DNA of 64,000 bases. Origin: Macrostomum hystrix (taxonomy: Eukaryota > Platyhelminthes > Macrostomidae). A program made the translations under genes and the position numbers. The notes beneath the pieces are model-generated. The model did not search any database. It was given only the letters and a program-made list of their open reading frames with translations, and was not told the origin of the DNA. The stretch is from positions 3,697,001 to 3,761,000 of the forward strand of contig CATNEN010000025.1 in NCBI GenBank assembly GCA_950097015.1, given 5' to 3'. The stretch's first letter is position 1; each line of letters opens with the position of its first letter. Of the stretch, positions 1-11,232 are shown in pieces.

Positions 1-45
1 CTCGCGGTGGATATAGGTGAGAAATGCGCAGCCTGCGGTATCAAG
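1..45 (+). CDS. 3' end of an exon (partial), CxxC-containing
   Basis: The first frame is open and reads LAVDIGEKCAACGIK, then meets a good splice donor (TCAAG|GTGAGC) after base 45, at a codon boundary. A CAACG motif close to a donor would fit the first zinc-binding pair of a LIM or similar zinc domain, but 15 residues are too few to decide. The other two forward frames contain stops. The donor region is duplicated at 536-652. Confidence 0.35.
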
Positions 46-652
46 GTGAGCAATATTTTGAGCAACTGATAGACAATTTGTTATCTAAGGGTTTGGTAGC
101 ACAAAAAATGAAAATAAAATAGCTTTTCACACCGGAAAAACGCGAGATAAAAAGAAACAGCGGTTTTGTACCGGAAGTAGACAAGATAAGCTGGACATCG
201 TTGAAATACTCGTAGATGCAGCGGGATCAATAATAGGATCTTCTAGAGATCTGGGGGTCTGGGGATCTAGGGATCTGGGGATCTATGGATCTGGGGATCT
301 AAGAATCTGGGGATCTAAGGAATCTAGGGATCTAGAGATATGGGATTTAGGGAACTGGGGATCTAGGAATCTAGGGAACTGGGGATCTAAGAATCTGGGG
401 ATCTAGGGATCTAGAGATATGGGGGATCTAGGGAACTAGGGATCGAAGAATCTGGGGATCAAGGGATCTAGGGAACTGGGGATCTAGGGAACTGGGGATC
501 TATGGATCTGGGGATCTAGGGATCTCCAGATCCACTTGCCTGCGGTGTCAAGGTGAGCAATATTTTGAGCAACTGATAGACAATTTGTTTATCTAAGGGT
601 TTAATGGCACAAAAAAATATAAAAAGAAAATAGCTTCTCACACCGGAAGAAA
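31..652 (+). repeat. Direct duplication of about 115 bp flanking a GATC-rich array
   Basis: Bases from about 31 to 145 recur at about 536 to 652 with few differences. The shared text includes TGAGCAATATTTTGAGCAAC and the donor-like TCAAGGTGAGC. Between the copies (about 235-530) is an irregular array of GGGGATCTA / GGGATCTAGG words, roughly 14-16 bp per unit. The second donor (after base 552) would be a duplicated, probably decoy, 5' splice site in the intron. Confidence 0.75.
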
Positions 653-1590
653 GCTTCCGGCTTTGAAACAGGCAGAAAAACGAATATGAATGTCAAATTC
701 CAACAAAAAATTATAGAAACCAAGTTAATATGTATGACAGTTATACAGATCTTATAATCGAAAACCAACTTCATCACAGGTGAAAGAAAAAATTAAACCC
801 TTTAGTTTGAGAATCTTCCCTTGAAAAGCAAATCGCAAAAATTAGGCAAAAAAGTCAAACTAACATTCGCAATGTTTCCAGGAAAGTCTACCTGAAACCG
901 CTACAGCAACTCGTGCTTTTGATCATGAACCGAAATTCATATTTAGTCGATTTTTTTGCGTTGAACTTGAAATTCAAGCAAACTCGCGTGGGCTGAAAAG
1001 TTTTTTAGGAGCATCAAAATAGGATTTTAGGCACAGATACTTGTAATCAGCATGGATTCGATCAGAAAGAAGGATTTGGGAATAAAAGTTTTACTGCTCG
1101 TTATTGAAACTTTTAAGCATTTGATTTTAATTATTTTCGACTAAAAAGTCTTAATTTTTTGACCGAAAGATCGGGAGTTCGAATCTCATCATTCATTTGT
1201 TTATTCCTACTACTGGCAAAGTCTACGATCTCAATTCCATTGCAGCAACAGCAGAAGCTGTTTATAGCTAACGGAAGGATTGCTGAGGAGGCCAGACAGC
1301 GAAATCGTTGGGAAATTGGATGCGAATCGGGAGGTTGGGAGAAATAATTGTTCCCGCATGAAGACAAATTTCCGCCGCTCCGCTCAGCGCGGAAGACAAC
1401 AGACTCAGCAGCAACTGCTTCTCCAGCAACTTCCGATCCCATGACTGAGGGGCGGCCCGTTGTCTTCCTGCTCAGCTTTCGCTCTGCTGATTCTGAAGAA
1501 TCCGAAATAGGCGGAGAAGGGGCGAGGCGAGGGCGAGATGCGACGAAGGAGCGGCGAAAAGCGGAATTAAAAAATGTCGCATAAAAGGAG
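653..1590. other. Gene-free stretch
   Basis: AT-rich to about 1140, then GC-richer around 1360-1580. No recognisable exon. GGGAGTTCGAATCTC at about 1168-1182 resembles a tRNA B box, perhaps a degraded SINE, but no matching A box is clear. Short open frames on both strands look like chance. Confidence 0.4.
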
Positions 1591-1599
1591 GTGCGAGTT

Positions 1600-2275
1600 A
1601 GGGCGGATTAAAGACGGTTGGATTAAAGAGGATGGGTTAACGAGGGACGGATTACAAGGGTGTGGATCAACGAGGGTAAAATAACGATGGGGGATTAATG
1701 AGGGTGGATTAAGAAGGAATGGAGTAAAGTGGAGCGGATTAACGAGGGTAGGTTAAAATGAGAAGGATTAAAGTAGGGTGGATTTACGAGAGGAAAATTA
1801 TAAAATGATGGATCAAAGTGGGGTTGAATTAACGAGGAGGTGGATTAACGAGGAAGTGGATTACCGAGCAGGTGGATTAACGAGGGTGGATTAACGAGGG
1901 GTGGATTATCGAGTAGGTTAATTAACGAGTAGGTGAATTAACGAGGAGGTGAATTAACGAGGAGGTGAATTAACGAGGAGGTGAATTAACGAGGAGGTGA
2001 ATTAATGAGGAGATGAATTAACGAGTAGGTGAATTAACGAGAAGGTGAATTAACGAGTAGGTGAATTAACGAGGGGTGGATTAACGAGTAGGTGAATTAA
2101 CGAGTAGGTGAATTAACGAGGAAGTGGATTAACAAGGAGGTAGATTACCGAGCAGGTGGATTAACGAGGGTGGATTAACGAGGGGTGGATTAACGAGGAG
2201 GTGGATTAACGAGGGGTGGATTAAGTCGAGGTCGATTAAAGAAGGGCATAGAAAGGCGGGTTCAATATAGGGGCG
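1600..2275. repeat. Minisatellite, about 14-17 bp unit
   Basis: Irregular tandem array of GATTAACGAGG(AGG)TG words; the commonest unit is 16 bp (GAGGAGGTGAATTAAC), with degenerate copies at the left end. Strongly purine-rich on the plus strand. Confidence 0.85.
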
Positions 2276-4287
2276 AGTGATTTTGTGTGGCGAAATCGGT
2301 TGAGTTCTGGCTTTGGCTCGGCGCGCAGGTGCGAATAAATTAATCGTTCTGGCCGTCTCAAAATTATAAAAAACAGCTGGGCCAAATCTTGAGTGAGGAT
2401 TGGGGGTGCCATTCGGCTCTCGATGGCCCATTTCGGCTGCTGAGGAATACAGGGATGAGGCCAGTTGGGGATCGGGTTTTTTAAAAGTGACGCGAGAAGA
2501 ATAAGGGGCGGGATAGAAAGTCAGGATGAGGATTAGGGTACGCTGGGAGGATGCCCCGCCGTCTCAAAATCTGGCCTCGCCTTGCTTTCGCCCTCGCCGA
2601 ACCGTCAGCTCCCCCTTCCCCACCGTTCGTTTGTTGCATTCGCCCTCCGCTCCACCCTCAGCCTGTTGCCACCTGGTGCTCACACCGCCACCAACCAGCC
2701 GGATGAGGAGGAGGGTTGGTCGGCTCTTGCCAGCCGCGCCAACGTCCTTCCCGCTTTGATAAATTTTTAATTACTGCCCGCCCACCTCCACCACCCCAAC
2801 TGGCTGCTTCGGTGAGCGCTGGGAAATCATTACCGAAGCGGCCCTCCGTAGGTGAGGAGTGTCGACCCTCCCCAGCCGATCCCCCTCTCAGGGTTTGTAA
2901 TCCCCCATTTTTTCAACTCCCTGTCTGCTTGTGCTTGCGCGTGTACGGACAAGGGGATAAAAATGCGGGATTAACAAAGAAGAATATGGGATAGGGGTTT
3001 GAGGATCTGAGGATAAGCAGAAGGATTCGGGCCGATTGAAAATCCAAGGGGATTGACGATTGTTTCAAAGAAGGAACTGAAGAAAAAAGCGAAATTGTAC
3101 CTGCATAAAGCGCTAAATCTGTGCTTTTTGAGTCTGATTTCCTTTGCGAGTATCGAAGGACCGAGTCGCATCTTTTGAGAGCAGCAGAAAGCATCTCTTT
3201 GCATACCCTGCCCTCAACAACTCGAAATTCTTGCCAGAAAAATCTACACGCGGTGGCAGCCGAATTGCCCGGAGGGCGTCGCGGCCGCCGCCGCCTCGTC
3301 CAGCTGGGAAAATCTCACGCGCCCACAATCCCCAAGGCAATAATCCGACAACTAGACGGGTGGCACCTCCCAGTCACTCGAGTGTACTTGCTAGAGTACT
3401 CAACAATGACAAGGCGATTTTCTGCAGTGTCTTCGATTCGGGAACATTTTCTACGGATAGATTAAATCTACTAATATAATGGACCTTAGGGCATTCCAAA
3501 GTGGCTGGTTTAAATACAAGACAAGATATGGACAATCTTAAAAAAATTTCTTTTTCAATCTTTTTCACTCTGCGCTTGTATGAAATTAGAAGGAGTTCTC
3601 TTCAGTTGTAGTTTCTGCAATATGGCTGATTTAATGGAAGTTTCTTCAATGCGGCTGATTTAACGGAAGTTTCTGCAATCTGGCGGATTGAACGGAAGTT
3701 ATTTAACTTTTGATTGGATTTAACGTATTTATGGGTAGAATTAAACGAAATGGATCAGACCTGGCAGTCAAGAAAACGTTATCATATTAATGTGCACAAT
3801 TTTTTTCTCATTTTTTCTCGCTCTTGCGTTTGTTTTGTTTTTCACGCAGCCTTTTGACTGCACTTTCTGCTCTCTCCCTCTGTCTTCAACTTAGCCAGCC
3901 ATTATTTTTCTTCTCTTTCCCTCGTCTCTGATTGGCTCACTCTTCGTTTCTCTTTCCTTCCCCCTCCCCCCACTTTCTGGCCCGTCCTCACACCTCCAAC
4001 CCCTCTTTGTCTCGTGTTTTTTAAATATAATGGCTATCGGCCTTAATCTGATTCACACTGCAGTCATCGTACACACGATTATACATCGAAAACTAGTAAT
4101 TTGATGGCTGTGAACGAGCCTTTACTGCGAAAATTCAATTCATTTCTTTACTTTCTTTTTATTATCGATTGTGGAAGTCATTGCAATGCCTAATTTAAAT
4201 TAATAGAAAAAATCATATCTTTTCATTTCTTGGTGTTTTAAATCAAGAAAATATATCTGAAACCAGTTGCAAGATTTAGGAAAGTGC
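2276..4287. other. Gene-free stretch
   Basis: Mixed composition. GC-rich, proline-rich open frames around 2526-2994 and 3121-3479 show no recognisable domain and no convincing splice context. A pyrimidine-rich tract runs about 3860-4020, and the rest is AT-rich. I see no supported gene. Confidence 0.35.
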
Positions 4288-4740
4288 TAGATTGGGCTTT
4301 GTGTATTCAGGATTAGGATTTGAGAATTCTAGATTGGGCTTTGTGTATTCAGGATTAGGATTTGAGTATTCTAGATTAGGATTTGAGCATTCTGGAACAG
4401 GATTTGAGTATTCTAGATTGGACTTTTTGTACTCTGGATTAGGATTTGAGTATTCTAGATTAGGATTTGAGTATTCTAGATTAGGATTTGAGTATTCTAG
4501 ATTAGGATTTGAGTTTTCTAGATTAGGATTTGAGTATTCTAGATTAGGATTTGAGTTTTCTAGATTAGGATTTGAGTATTCTAGATTAGGATTTGAGTAT
4601 TCTAGATTAGGATTTGAGTATTCTAGATTAGGATTTGAGTTTTCTAGATTAGGATTTGAGTATTCTAGATTAGGATTTGAGTATTCTAGATTAGGATTTG
4701 AGTATTCTAGATTAGGATTTGAGTATTCTGGATTATGTTT
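4288..4740. repeat. Minisatellite, 21 bp unit
   Basis: About 21 tandem copies of GGATTTGAGTATTCTAGATT(A). The unit is a multiple of three and stop-free on the plus strand, so it creates a spurious open frame of GFEYSRL repeats. Confidence 0.95.
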
Positions 4741-5880
4741 TACGAATTGTAAAAATTGGGCTTAAAAATTCTCAAAACTGAGCCGGGTGAGACACTTATT
4801 TTAGATTCCCAGTTATTGAAATGAAAAGGCTAGATATTTATAAAATAGAAAGCTAAAAAATGCACATGAAGTATGGAAGTACAAGTGAGAACGGGTTTGA
4901 GTCGCTCTATTTATTAATAGTGATTTAGAACAATCCACATAAGAGTTTTAGGCCCGATAGTTGAGCAGTTTGAGATGGCGGTCGTGCAGCAGGCCAGCTA
5001 TATGGAATATAACTCAATGAGAGATGAAATATAAATCCGAGTCTGCATTGATGAATGACCCGCAGCGCTAGAAATGCATCTAGGCAGGTGTGCGGCAGGT
5101 ATAGGAAGAAGCTAGTAAGCGGGGCGGACGACTGACTGCAGTGGGCCGCCTGGGGATTAGGGGGCAGTCCTTGGGTTTCGAGTCGACAGGTGCGCTTTCA
5201 GATGCAGTCCTAGGCCGTGCGACAGAACAGGCGAGGCTTTCAAAACTGCCAAATTTTGACTGATGGCTAAGGGAAGCTTTGGTGGAGCCGAGTGGGAAGG
5301 CTGGCGTTTCCTAGAAATCTCTACAAAGCTCTGGTACTTCTTTTTTGCGGGAGAATATCGAGAGTAGCTTTTCAGCCGCGGCGCTTCATCTGCGAGTATC
5401 TGGGTTCGCAACAAGTCACCCACCCACCCCACAGCTTAGGCATTCGACGGCTTTTTGTTACAAGAAATATAGAATTCAAAGGGGAGAAATGGGAGAAAAC
5501 GATGCAGTGATCCCGGGACACGCGAGGCCGCCCGCTTTCAGCGCCAGCTCAAGCGTCCCTGAGCCATCTGCTTTGGCATTCTGCCGATCGGCAATAGCAC
5601 GCGATTCCCAGGCGGGGCGAAGAGAGAAAGAGCGGTGGGGATGATGAGGGGGATATTTTTGTTTAGCTGGGGATAAATTTTCATGGCTGCAGCAGGACTC
5701 AAGCCTCGGAGACTGATGATCTGGGGCCGATGACACAGACAGCTAATCCACAGCCTCGGGAAGTCAACGAATTCAGAAAGACGGAAATAGACAAAAGCAG
5801 CACTCCTACACAATGAGAAGTCAAATGCGGCCGCTCCTGTCTTGCATAACACCCACCTAGAGCACTTTTATCATTGCAAA
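4741..5880. other. Gene-free stretch
   Basis: AT-rich to about 4960, then more balanced (about 5090-5700), with several overlapping short open frames on both strands but no family match and no consistent splice signals. It probably belongs to the large CELF-like intron on the minus strand. Confidence 0.35.
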
Positions 5881-5884
5881 ACAC

Positions 5885-6535
5885 GCACCTAGGTACCTAG
5901 GTAGAACAGTTCCATCCTGGCATAACACCAACCTAGAACAGTTCCATCCTGGCATAACACCAACCTAGAACAGTTCCATCCTTGCATAACACCAACCTAG
6001 AACAGATCCATCCTGGCATAACACCAACCTAGAACAGATCCATCCTTGCATAACACCAACCTAGAACAGATCCATCCTGGCATAACACCAACCTAGAACA
6101 GATCCATCCTTGCATAACACCAACCTAGAACAGATCCATCCTTGCATAACACCAACCTAGAACAGTTCCATCCTTGCATAACACCAACCTAGAACAGATC
6201 CATCCTGGCATAACACCAACCTAGAACAGATCCATCCTTGCATAACACCAACCTAGAACAGATCCATCCTTGCATAACACCAACCTAGAACAGCTTCACC
6301 CATGCATAACACCAACCTAGAACAGATCCATCCTTGCATAACACCAACCTAGAACAGTTCCATCCTTGCATAACACCAACCTAGAACAGCTTCATCCTTG
6401 CATAACACCAACCTAGAACAGATCCATCCTTGCATAACACCAACCTAGAACAGTTCCATCCTTGCATAACACCAACCTAGAACAGATCCATCCTGGCATA
6501 ACACCAACCTAGAACAGCTTCACCCATGCATAACA
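5885..6535. repeat. Minisatellite, 32 bp unit, in the CELF-like intron
   Basis: About 20 copies of a 32 bp unit containing GCATAACACCAACCTAGAAC followed by AGATCCATCCTT (or AGTTCCATCC). On the minus strand the array starts about 27 bp inside the intron, just after the donor at 6562. It shares GCATAACAC and GAACAG with the arrays at 10981-13568. Confidence 0.95.
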
Positions 6536-6562
6536 CATTGAATAGTTTTGAACAGTTCTCAC

Positions 6563-6812
6563 CCTTGTGAATGCCAGTCAGCTTGTCTTTGAGCACACTG
6601 AGCTCAAGAATGGGGCCGAACTCTTCGAACAATGGCCGCAGGTCCAGCTCTTCCATGTTGCGCGGAATTTGGCCTACAAACAGTTTCAGGCGCTCCGCCT
6701 TGGCCACCAGCGGAGTGCCTCCAGGGCGAGTGGCGTCGAATACTGGCTGCTGCTGCTGCTGCTGCTGCTGATAGAGATGATGAGGCTGAAGATGCTGTTG
6801 ATGATGCGGCAT
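6563..6812 (-). CDS. CELF/Bruno-like RNA-binding protein, first coding exon (partial gene)
   Basis: Encodes the N-terminus of a CELF-family RNA-binding protein; family members bind GU-rich RNA and control splicing, stability and translation. The 83 residues hold a His/Gln-rich leader with eight glutamines (CAG/CTG run near 6750-6772), then the start of RRM1: [16 protein letters not shown] carries the RNP2 motif LFVGQI, and [18 protein letters not shown] follows it, as in CELF1-6. The exon ends at HKG with donor AAGG|GTGAG (phase 1), where CELF genes continue into RNP1. I chose the ATG at 6812 because a strong acceptor (CTCTGCTCAATTCAG) lies at 6843 on the minus strand, so the ATG at 6863 would be intronic if that acceptor is used. 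RRM2, RRM3 and the rest of RRM1 are not in the window. Confidence 0.85.
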
Positions 6813-6842
6813 TTCGATATATCGGCCCACTGACTGGCTAAT

Positions 6843-6850
6843 CTGAATTG
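6843..6850 (-). promoter_or_regulatory. Predicted 3' splice site before the CELF-like exon
   Basis: On the minus strand CTCTGCTCAATTCAG precedes ATTAGCC. An in-frame TAG just downstream means sequence between it and the ATG at 6812 is 5'UTR if the site is used. Confidence 0.5.
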
Positions 6851-6869
6851 AGCAGAGTGACATTCGCAC

Positions 6870-7234
6870 TATCGGTTCCGTGTATCGGTTGAGAAGAGCA
6901 GATCAGCAATGCCCGGCAGTTCTTATTGCTAGTCTCACCTGGCACTGATTTGGCTGACAACACAAAGGAGGAGACTAACGCTAAGGGTGAGGAAAATACA
7001 GGTTTTGATTGAAAATAGTGTTGCTGCCTACTTGCCGAATCAAGCTGTCAGAGCCGATTTCCAGCCTTCCTCCGTAGAGATCATCTGATTGGCCAGACTG
7101 CTCCTTCAGCAAGGCTTAGAGATGACAGAATGAGAATGAAATGAGATGCAGGCAGAAAATAAGCGAAAATTGCTACAACGTGGCCAGTCAAAAAGCGAAC
7201 TAGTTACTAACAGTTCGAATAGAATAATGTGTAA
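6870..7234. other. Gene-free stretch upstream of the CELF-like exon
   Basis: No exon recognised. It probably lies in the intron between a 5' exon (perhaps 10790-10925) and the CELF-like exon, or in the promoter region. Confidence 0.3.
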
Positions 7235-7237
7235 ATG

Positions 7238-10200
7238 AGACAATACAGCTGTGTGACTGAGCTGAGAGAGGACAGCTGTGTTACTGAGGTGAGAGAGGAC
7301 AGCTGTGTGACTGAGCTGAGAGAGGACAGCTGTGTGACTGAGGTGAGAGAGGACAGCTGTGTGACTGAGGTTAGAGAGGACAGCTGTGTGACTGAGGTGA
7401 GAGAGAGGACAGCTGTGTGGCTGAGCTGAGAGAGGACAGCTTTGTGACTGAGGTGAGAGAGGACAGCTGTGTGGCTGAGCTGAGAGAGGACAGCTTTGTG
7501 ACTGAGGTGAGAGAGGACAGCTGTGTGACTGAGGTGAGAGAGAGAGGACAGCTGTGTGACTGAGCTGAGAGAGGACAGCTGTGTGACTGAGCTGAGAGAG
7601 GACAGCTGTGTGACTGAGGTGAGAGAGAGAGAGGACAGCTGTGTTACTGAGGTGAGAGAGGACAGCTGTGTGGCTGAGGTGAGAGAGGACAGCTGGCTGT
7701 GTGAATCAGGTGAGAGAGAGGACAGCTGTGTGAATGAGGTGAGAGAGAGGACAGCTGGCTGTGTGAATCAGGTGAGAGAGAGGACAGCTGTGTGAATGAG
7801 GTGAGAGAGAGGACAGCTGTGTGGCTGAGGTGAGAGAGAGGACAGCTGTGTGGCTGAGGTGAGAGAGAGGACAGCAGTGTGACTGAGGTGAGAGAGAGGA
7901 CAGCTGTGTGACTGAGGTGAGAGAGAGGACAGCTGTGTGACTGATGTGAGAGAGAGGACAGCTGTGTGTCTGAGGTGAGAGAGAGGACAGCTGTGTGTCT
8001 GAGGTGAGAGAGAGGACAGCTGTGTGTCTGAGGTGAGAGAGAGGACAGCTGTGTGACTGAGGTGAGAGACAGGACAGCTGTGTGAATGAGGTGAGAGAGA
8101 GGACAGCTGTGTGAATGAGGTGAGAGAGAGGACAGCTGTGTGAATGAGTTGAGAGAGAGGACAGCTGGCTGTGTGAATCAGGTGAGAGAGAGGACAGCTG
8201 TGTGAATGAGGTGAGAGAGAGGACAGCTGTGTGGCTGAGGTGAGAGAGAGGACAGCTGTGTGGCTGAGGTGAGAGAGAGGACAGCTGTGTGACTGAGGTG
8301 AGAGAGAGGACACCTGTGTGTCTCAGGTGAGAGAGAGGACAGCTGTGTGTCTGAGGTGAGAGAGAGGACAGCTGTGTGGCTGAGGTGAGAGAGAGGACAG
8401 CTGTGTGTCTGAGGTGAGAGAGAGGACAGCTGTGTGACTGATGTGAGAGAGAGGACAGCAGTGTGACTGAGGTGAGAGAGAGGACAGCTGTGTGACTGAG
8501 GTGAGAGAGAGGACAGCTGTGTGACTGATGTGAGAGAGAGGACAGCTGTGTGTCTGAGGTGAGAGAGAGGACAGCTGTGTGACTGAGGTGAGAGAGAGGA
8601 CAGCTGTGTGAATGAGGTGAGAGAGAGGACAGCTGTGTGAATGAGGTGAGAGAGAGGACAGCTGTGTGACTGAGGTGAGAGAGAGGACAGCTGTGTGGCT
8701 GAGGTGAGAGAGGACAGCTGTGTTACTGAGGTGAGAGAGGACAGCTGTGTGACTGAGGTGAGAGAGAGGACAGCTGGCTGTGTGAATCAGGTGAGAGAGA
8801 GGACAGCTGTGTGGCTGAGGTGAGAGAGGACAGCTGTGTTACTGAGGTGAGAGAGGACAGCTGTGTGACTGAGGTGAGAGAGGACAGCTGTGTGTCTGAG
8901 GTGAGAGAGGACAGCTGTGTGACTGAGGTGAGAAAGAGGACAGCTGTGTGACTGAGGTGAGAGAGAGGACAGCTGTGTGACTGAGGTGAAAGAAAGGACA
9001 GCTGTGTGACTGAGGTGAGAGAGGACAGCTGTGTGTCTGAGGTGAGAGAGGACAGCTGTGTGGCTGAGGTGAGAGAGGACAGCTGTGTTACTGAGGTGAG
9101 AGAGAGGACAGCTGTGTGACTGAGGTGAGAGAGAGGACAGCTGGCTGTGTGAATCAGGTGAGAGAGAGGACAGCTGTGTGAATGAGGTGAGAGAGAGGAC
9201 AGCTGTGTGAATGAGGTGAGAGAGGACAGCTGTGTGACTGAGCTGAGAGAGGACAGCTTTGTGACTGAGGTGAGAGAGGACAGCTGTGTGACTGAGGTGA
9301 GAGAGAGGACAGCTGTGTGAATGAGGTGAGAGAGAGGACAGCTGTGTGGCTGAGCTGAGAGAGGACAGCTTTGTGACTGAGGTGAGAGAGGACAGCTGTG
9401 TGGCTGAGCTGAGAGAGGACAGCTTTGTGACTGAGGTGAGAGAGGACAGCTGTGTGACTGAGGTGAGAGAGAGAGGACAGCTGTGTGACTGAGCTGAGAG
9501 AGGACAGCTGTGTGACTGAGCTGAGAGAGGACAGCTGTGTGACTGAGGTGAGAGAGAGAGAGGACAGCTGTGTGGCTGAGGTGAGAGAGAGGACAGCTGT
9601 GTGGCTGAGGTGAGAGAGAGGACAGCTGTGTGACTGAGGTGAGAGAGAGGACACCTGTGTGTCTCAGGTGAGAGAGAGGACAGCTGTGTGTCTGAGGTGA
9701 GAGAGAGGACAGCTGTGTGACTGAGGTGAGAAAGAGGACAGCTGTGTGACTGAGGTGAGAGAGAGGACAGCTGTGTGACTGAGGTGAAAGAAAGGACAGC
9801 TGTGTGACTGAGGTGAGAGAGGACAGCTGTGTGTCTGAGGTGAGAGAGGACAGCTGTGTGGCTGAGCTGAGAGAGGACAGCTGTGTTACTGAGGTGAGAG
9901 GACAGCTGTGTGTCTGAGGTGAGAGAGGACAGCTGTGTGGCTGAGGTGAGAGAGGACAGCTGTGTTACTGAGGTGAGAGAGAGGACAGCTGTGTGACTGA
10001 GGTGAGAGAGAGGACAGCTGTGTGAATGAGGTGAGAGAGAGGACAGCTGTGTGAATGAGTTGAGAGAGAGGACAGCTGTGTGAATGAGGTGAGAGAGAGG
10101 ACAGCTGTGTAAATGAGGTGAGAGAGAGGACAGCTGTGTGAATGAGGTGAGAGAGAGGACAGCTGTGTGAATGAGGTGAGAGAGAGGACAGCTGTGTGAA

Positions 10201-10385
10201 TGAGGTGAGAGAGGACAGCTGGCTGTGTGAATCAGGTGAGAGAGAGGACAGCTGTGTGACTGATGTGAGAGAGAGGACAGCTGTGTGACTGATGTGAGAG
10301 AGAGGACAGCTGTGTGACTGATGTGAGAGAGAGCACAGCTGTGTGACTGAGGTGAGAGAGAGTACGGCTGTGTGACTGAGCAAAG
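7238..10385. repeat. 3.1 kb minisatellite, 27-31 bp unit with splice-site-like text
   Basis: More than 100 copies of GACAGCTGTGTGACTGAGG followed by TGAGAGAGAG. Unit length varies by 2 bp steps through gain or loss of GA. Longer units carry an extra CTGG in GACAGCTGGCTGTG. Every unit has an E-box core CAGCTG. On the minus strand each unit reads CTCTCTCACCTCAG, which resembles a 3' splice site; on the plus strand GAGGTGAGA resembles a donor. Confidence 0.97.
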
Positions 10386-10789
10386 ACAGGTTTAAGACTG
10401 AAAAAATGTATTTGAGCAAGTGAATACGCTTGTAGAATTTGTGAGCATGGCTGAGTTCGCATATTTTGAATCAGTGAGTTGGCTGTCCTAGCTTTGAAAC
10501 TAGCAGCGGAAGTTAATTGAAAGTCTTTTATCCTCGGAGAAAAAAGAGAAATATCCAGCTCAAATCCCAGTTAGGGAAGCCGAATTCGATATCAGCTATC
10601 GGGAAAGAAGGAAAAGGAAGGGCGAATTTCACGGAGAAATAATTTGCAGCCTGTAGAATTTATAAGCGTAGTTATCGCGTTTCCAGAAGCCAGAAACTGC
10701 TCGAAGGCCCACACGCTGAGAACGAAATGCGTTAGTTCCGAGTGCTTCAATCACTGGCGGACTCGTGTGAGTAAAGAGGCCAATCTCAC
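10386..10789. other. Gene-free stretch
   Basis: Unique sequence between the GACAGCTGTGTG array and a possible minus-strand exon. Nothing else recognised. Confidence 0.3.
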
Positions 10790-10925
10790 CTGCGACCCAA
10801 GCTCCTAACCCGCTTTCCACTTCTGCTGCTCTGCCCTCTTCAGTGTTGAGAAGCTGTTGAATCGTTTCTTCCCCAGTCCTTCTGCTCGGGCTACAGCTGC
10901 GAGAGGCTTCGCTCGTGGCCTGCAT
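10790..10925 (-). CDS. Possible coding exon or 5' exon, unknown gene
   Basis: On the minus strand an ATG at 10925 opens 45 codons beginning MQATSEASRSCSPSRRTGEE and ends at a strong donor, GTCGCAG|GTGAGATTG (phase 1). ATATGCAG just after the ATG could instead act as an acceptor, making this an internal exon. It is the nearest upstream exon candidate for the CELF-like gene, but its phase does not give an open join to the acceptor at 6843 (a TAG results). It could therefore only be 5'UTR of that gene, or belong to another. No family recognised. Confidence 0.3.
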
Positions 10926-10980
10926 ATGTATCGGGTGTCAATTAAAAACTGAGATTCTCGCATTTTCACCCGAAAAATAA

Positions 10981-11232
10981 CACTGCATAACACACTGCAT
11001 CCATTGCATAACACACTGCATCCATTGCATAACACACTGCATCCATTGCATAACACACTGCATCCATTGCATAACACACTGCATCCATTGCATAACACAC
11101 TGCATCCATTGCATAACACACTGCATCCATTGCATAACACACTGCATCCATTGCATAACACACTGCATCCATTGCATAACACACTGCATCCATTGCATAA
11201 CACACTGCATCCATTGCATAACACACTGTATC
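10981..11232. repeat. Minisatellite, 21 bp unit
   Basis: Twelve near-perfect copies of ATAACACACTGCATCCATTG(C). The array abuts and shares GCATAACACACTG with the 28 bp array that follows, so one probably derived from the other. Confidence 0.97.

Noticed and set aside
4292-4765. Open frame of GFEYSRL repeats
   Set aside because: 21 bp satellite with no flanking coding sequence.
6813-6869. Upstream starts at 6863 (ATG) or 6869 (GTG) for the CELF-like exon
   Set aside because: A strong acceptor at 6843 lies downstream of them; 6869 is GTG. They remain possible if the acceptor is not used.
7768-10462. Minus-strand frames of SLSPQSHSCPLSHL repeats
   Set aside because: Array translation; frame changes with GA dinucleotide indels between units.
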